From Candidatus Woesearchaeota archaeon (GTDB lineage: Archaea > Nanobdellota > Nanobdellia > Woesearchaeales > WJIZ01), in contig JAGVXW010000082.1 in the NCBI GenBank assembly GCA_018303575.1, positions 1 through 6,222 on the forward strand: DNA of 6,222 nucleotides, given 5' to 3'. This document shows positions 5,185 through 6,222 of this stretch, piece by piece. The stretch's first letter is position 1. Every line of letters starts with the position of its first letter. A program made the translations under genes and the position numbers. Under the pieces are notes generated by a model that did not search any database, was not told the DNA's origin, and saw only the letters and a list, made by a program, of their open reading frames with translations.

Positions 5185-5756
5185 AGCTCGGAAAAAACTG
5201 CGTTGTGGAAGAGGGGGTTTCTGCCGATGTGCAGCCGAAGTCTGGCAAGCTGAAGGAAACTGTCGTTGGCGATCATGCGCACATCCGGTCGCATACTGTC
5301 ATCTATGCCGGGAATGTGATTGGCAGAAACTTTCAAACCGGGCATGGCGCTCTCATCAGGGAAGAGAATGTGATTGGCGATGATGTCAGCATCGGATCGC
5401 ACAGCGTTGTCGAGCATCATGTGAAGATCGGCAATGGGGTGCGGATCCACTCACAAGCTTTCGTCCCGGAGTTCAGCGTCCTGAAGGACGGGTGCTGGAT
5501 CGGGCCCAACGCTGTCTTAACAAACGCTCTCTATCCCAAATCTAAAGATGCCAAGAAGAACCTGAAAGGGGTTGTTGTGGAGGAGAACGCGAAGATCGGC
5601 GCGAATGCGACAATTCTTCCCGGGGTCGTTATTGGAAAAAATGCTTTAGTTGGGGCAGGAAGCGTCGTTGTCAAGGACGTTCCCCCGGATACTGTTGCTG
5701 TTGGCACTCCGGCGCGGGTCATCAAGAAGATTTCGGAGATTAAGGAATATGGATAA
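5181..5756 (+). CDS. Left-handed beta-helix N-acetyltransferase, WbpD-like
   Basis: The 191-aa product is a hexapeptide-repeat (LbH) acyltransferase. It would transfer acetyl from acetyl-CoA to the 3-amino group of a UDP-2-acetamido-3-amino sugar. Imperfect I/V-G-x-x repeats run through nearly the whole chain: TVIYAGNVIGRN, ENVIGDDVSIGSHSVV, VKIGNGVRIHSQAFV, GCWIGPNAVLTN, AKIGANATILPGVVIG and ALVGAGSVVVKDVPP. The chain ends in VGTPARVIKK (174-183), the usual C-terminal seal of acetyl-CoA-using LbH enzymes. ALYPKSKDAKKNLKG (117-130) forms the loop between coils that is typical of WbpD-like proteins. H55 in TGHGALI is a candidate catalytic base. The length equals that of WbpD (about 190 aa), and such enzymes act as trimers. 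The gene is coupled to both neighbours, overlapping the first by 4 nt and the next by 8 nt. A serine- or Dap-type acetyltransferase role is unlikely in this context. Confidence 0.88.
   Translation: MKLGKNCVVEEGVSADVQPKSGKLKETVVGDHAHIRSHTVIYAGNVIGRNFQTGHGALIREENVIGDDVSIGSHSVVEHHVKIGNGVRIHSQAFVPEFSVLKDGCWIGPNAVLTNALYPKSKDAKKNLKGVVVEENAKIGANATILPGVVIGKNALVGAGSVVVKDVPPDTVAVGTPARVIKKISEIKEYG
5735..5740 (+). promoter_or_regulatory. Ribosome binding site of the aminotransferase gene
   Basis: GGAGAT ends 8 nt before the ATG at 5749 and lies within the last codons of the acetyltransferase. It selects this ATG, which produces an 8-nt overlap with the upstream gene. Confidence 0.6.
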
Positions 5757-6222
5757 GATCCCCCTAGTTGACCTGCAGGCGCAATACCGCTCCATCAAGA
5801 AGGAGATTGACGCTGCCATCCAGCATATTCTGGATACAAATCAATTTATTGGCGGAGCGCCGCTTGCTGATTTTGAAAGAAATTTCGCGAAATTCTGCGG
5901 CAAGCCGTATGCAGTAGGTACAAGTTCTGGGACATCAGCATTGTACACCGTGCTTAAAGCCCTGGACATCCGCGAGGGAGATGAGGTGATCACGGTTCCG
6001 AACACGTTCATCGCGACAAGCGAAGTCGTCAATGAGTGCGGGGCGGCAGTGAAGTTCGTCGACGTCGAGGAAGGCAGCTTTCTCATGGATCCCGAGCTGC
6101 TGAAGAAGGCGATTACGCCGAAAACAAAAGCGGTGATTCCCGTGCATCTCTACGGGCAGAGCTGCGACATGAAGGCGATTTCTGAGATTTGTGGAGATAA
6201 AGTGGCGATCATCGAGGACGCT
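5749..6222 (+). CDS. DegT/DnrJ/EryC1/StrS aminotransferase, 3' end outside window
   Basis: The first 158 residues of a PLP-dependent sugar aminotransferase are present; full members are about 360-400 aa. It would transfer an amino group, usually from glutamate, to the 3-keto sugar made by the oxidoreductase, giving the substrate for the acetyltransferase. IPLVDLQAQY (4-13) is the family's start, and FIGGAPLADFE (33-43) the second signature. GTSSGTSAL (57-65) forms the PLP phosphate-binding loop, and VPNTFIATSEVV (83-94) and PVHLYGQ (131-137) are typical. The window ends at IIEDA (154-158), whose D157 contacts the PLP ring nitrogen. The Schiff-base lysine, some 20-30 residues further on, lies outside. 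The ATG at 5749 overlaps the previous gene by 8 nt. By context it is WbpE-like, third in a B-D-E order, but other DegT sugar aminotransferases look the same over this stretch. Confidence 0.9.
   Translation, partial: MDKIPLVDLQAQYRSIKKEIDAAIQHILDTNQFIGGAPLADFERNFAKFCGKPYAVGTSSGTSALYTVLKALDIREGDEVITVPNTFIATSEVVNECGAAVKFVDVEEGSFLMDPELLKKAITPKTKAVIPVHLYGQSCDMKAISEICGDKVAIIEDA

Overview
The window looks archaeal. Four genes that stand alone or head an operon (starts at 73, 3360 on the minus strand, 4144 on the minus strand, and 4243) have a TTTAAA/TTTATAAA-type TATA box centred about 26-29 nt before the ATG and no Shine-Dalgarno sequence, which is the pattern of archaeal leaderless transcripts. 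Most genes inside the operons instead overlap their upstream neighbour by 4-8 nt and carry a GGAG-type ribosome site about 8 nt before the start. No rRNA or other lineage marker is present, so the phylum cannot be named.

Layout. (1) 73-3013, plus strand: a tight three-gene operon of UDP-glucose 6-dehydrogenase, a sugar-1-phosphate nucleotidyltransferase and a UDP-glucuronate decarboxylase (UDP-xylose synthase). The stop of each gene overlaps the start of the next in an ATGA. (2) 3050-4144, minus strand: an AT-richer island with two unrecognised genes, a 226-aa protein and a small gene whose reading frame appears broken, or shifted, at a run of seven A. (3) 4243-6222, plus strand: a second sugar operon of a Gfo/Idh/MocA oxidoreductase, a left-handed beta-helix N-acetyltransferase and the first 158 codons of a DegT/DnrJ/EryC1/StrS aminotransferase that runs off the window.

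How the genes work together. The first operon can make or use UDP-glucose, oxidise it to UDP-glucuronate and decarboxylate that to UDP-xylose. The second has the gene set and order of the wbpB-wbpD-wbpE type (C3 oxidation, C3 transamination, N-acetylation), which makes UDP-2,3-diacetamido-2,3-dideoxy sugars from UDP-GlcNAc or UDP-GlcNAcA. Both would supply activated sugars for surface glycans (N-glycans, S-layer or capsule-like polymers). No glycosyltransferase, flippase or oligosaccharyltransferase lies in the window. The minus-strand island has no visible link to sugar metabolism and may be a later arrival.
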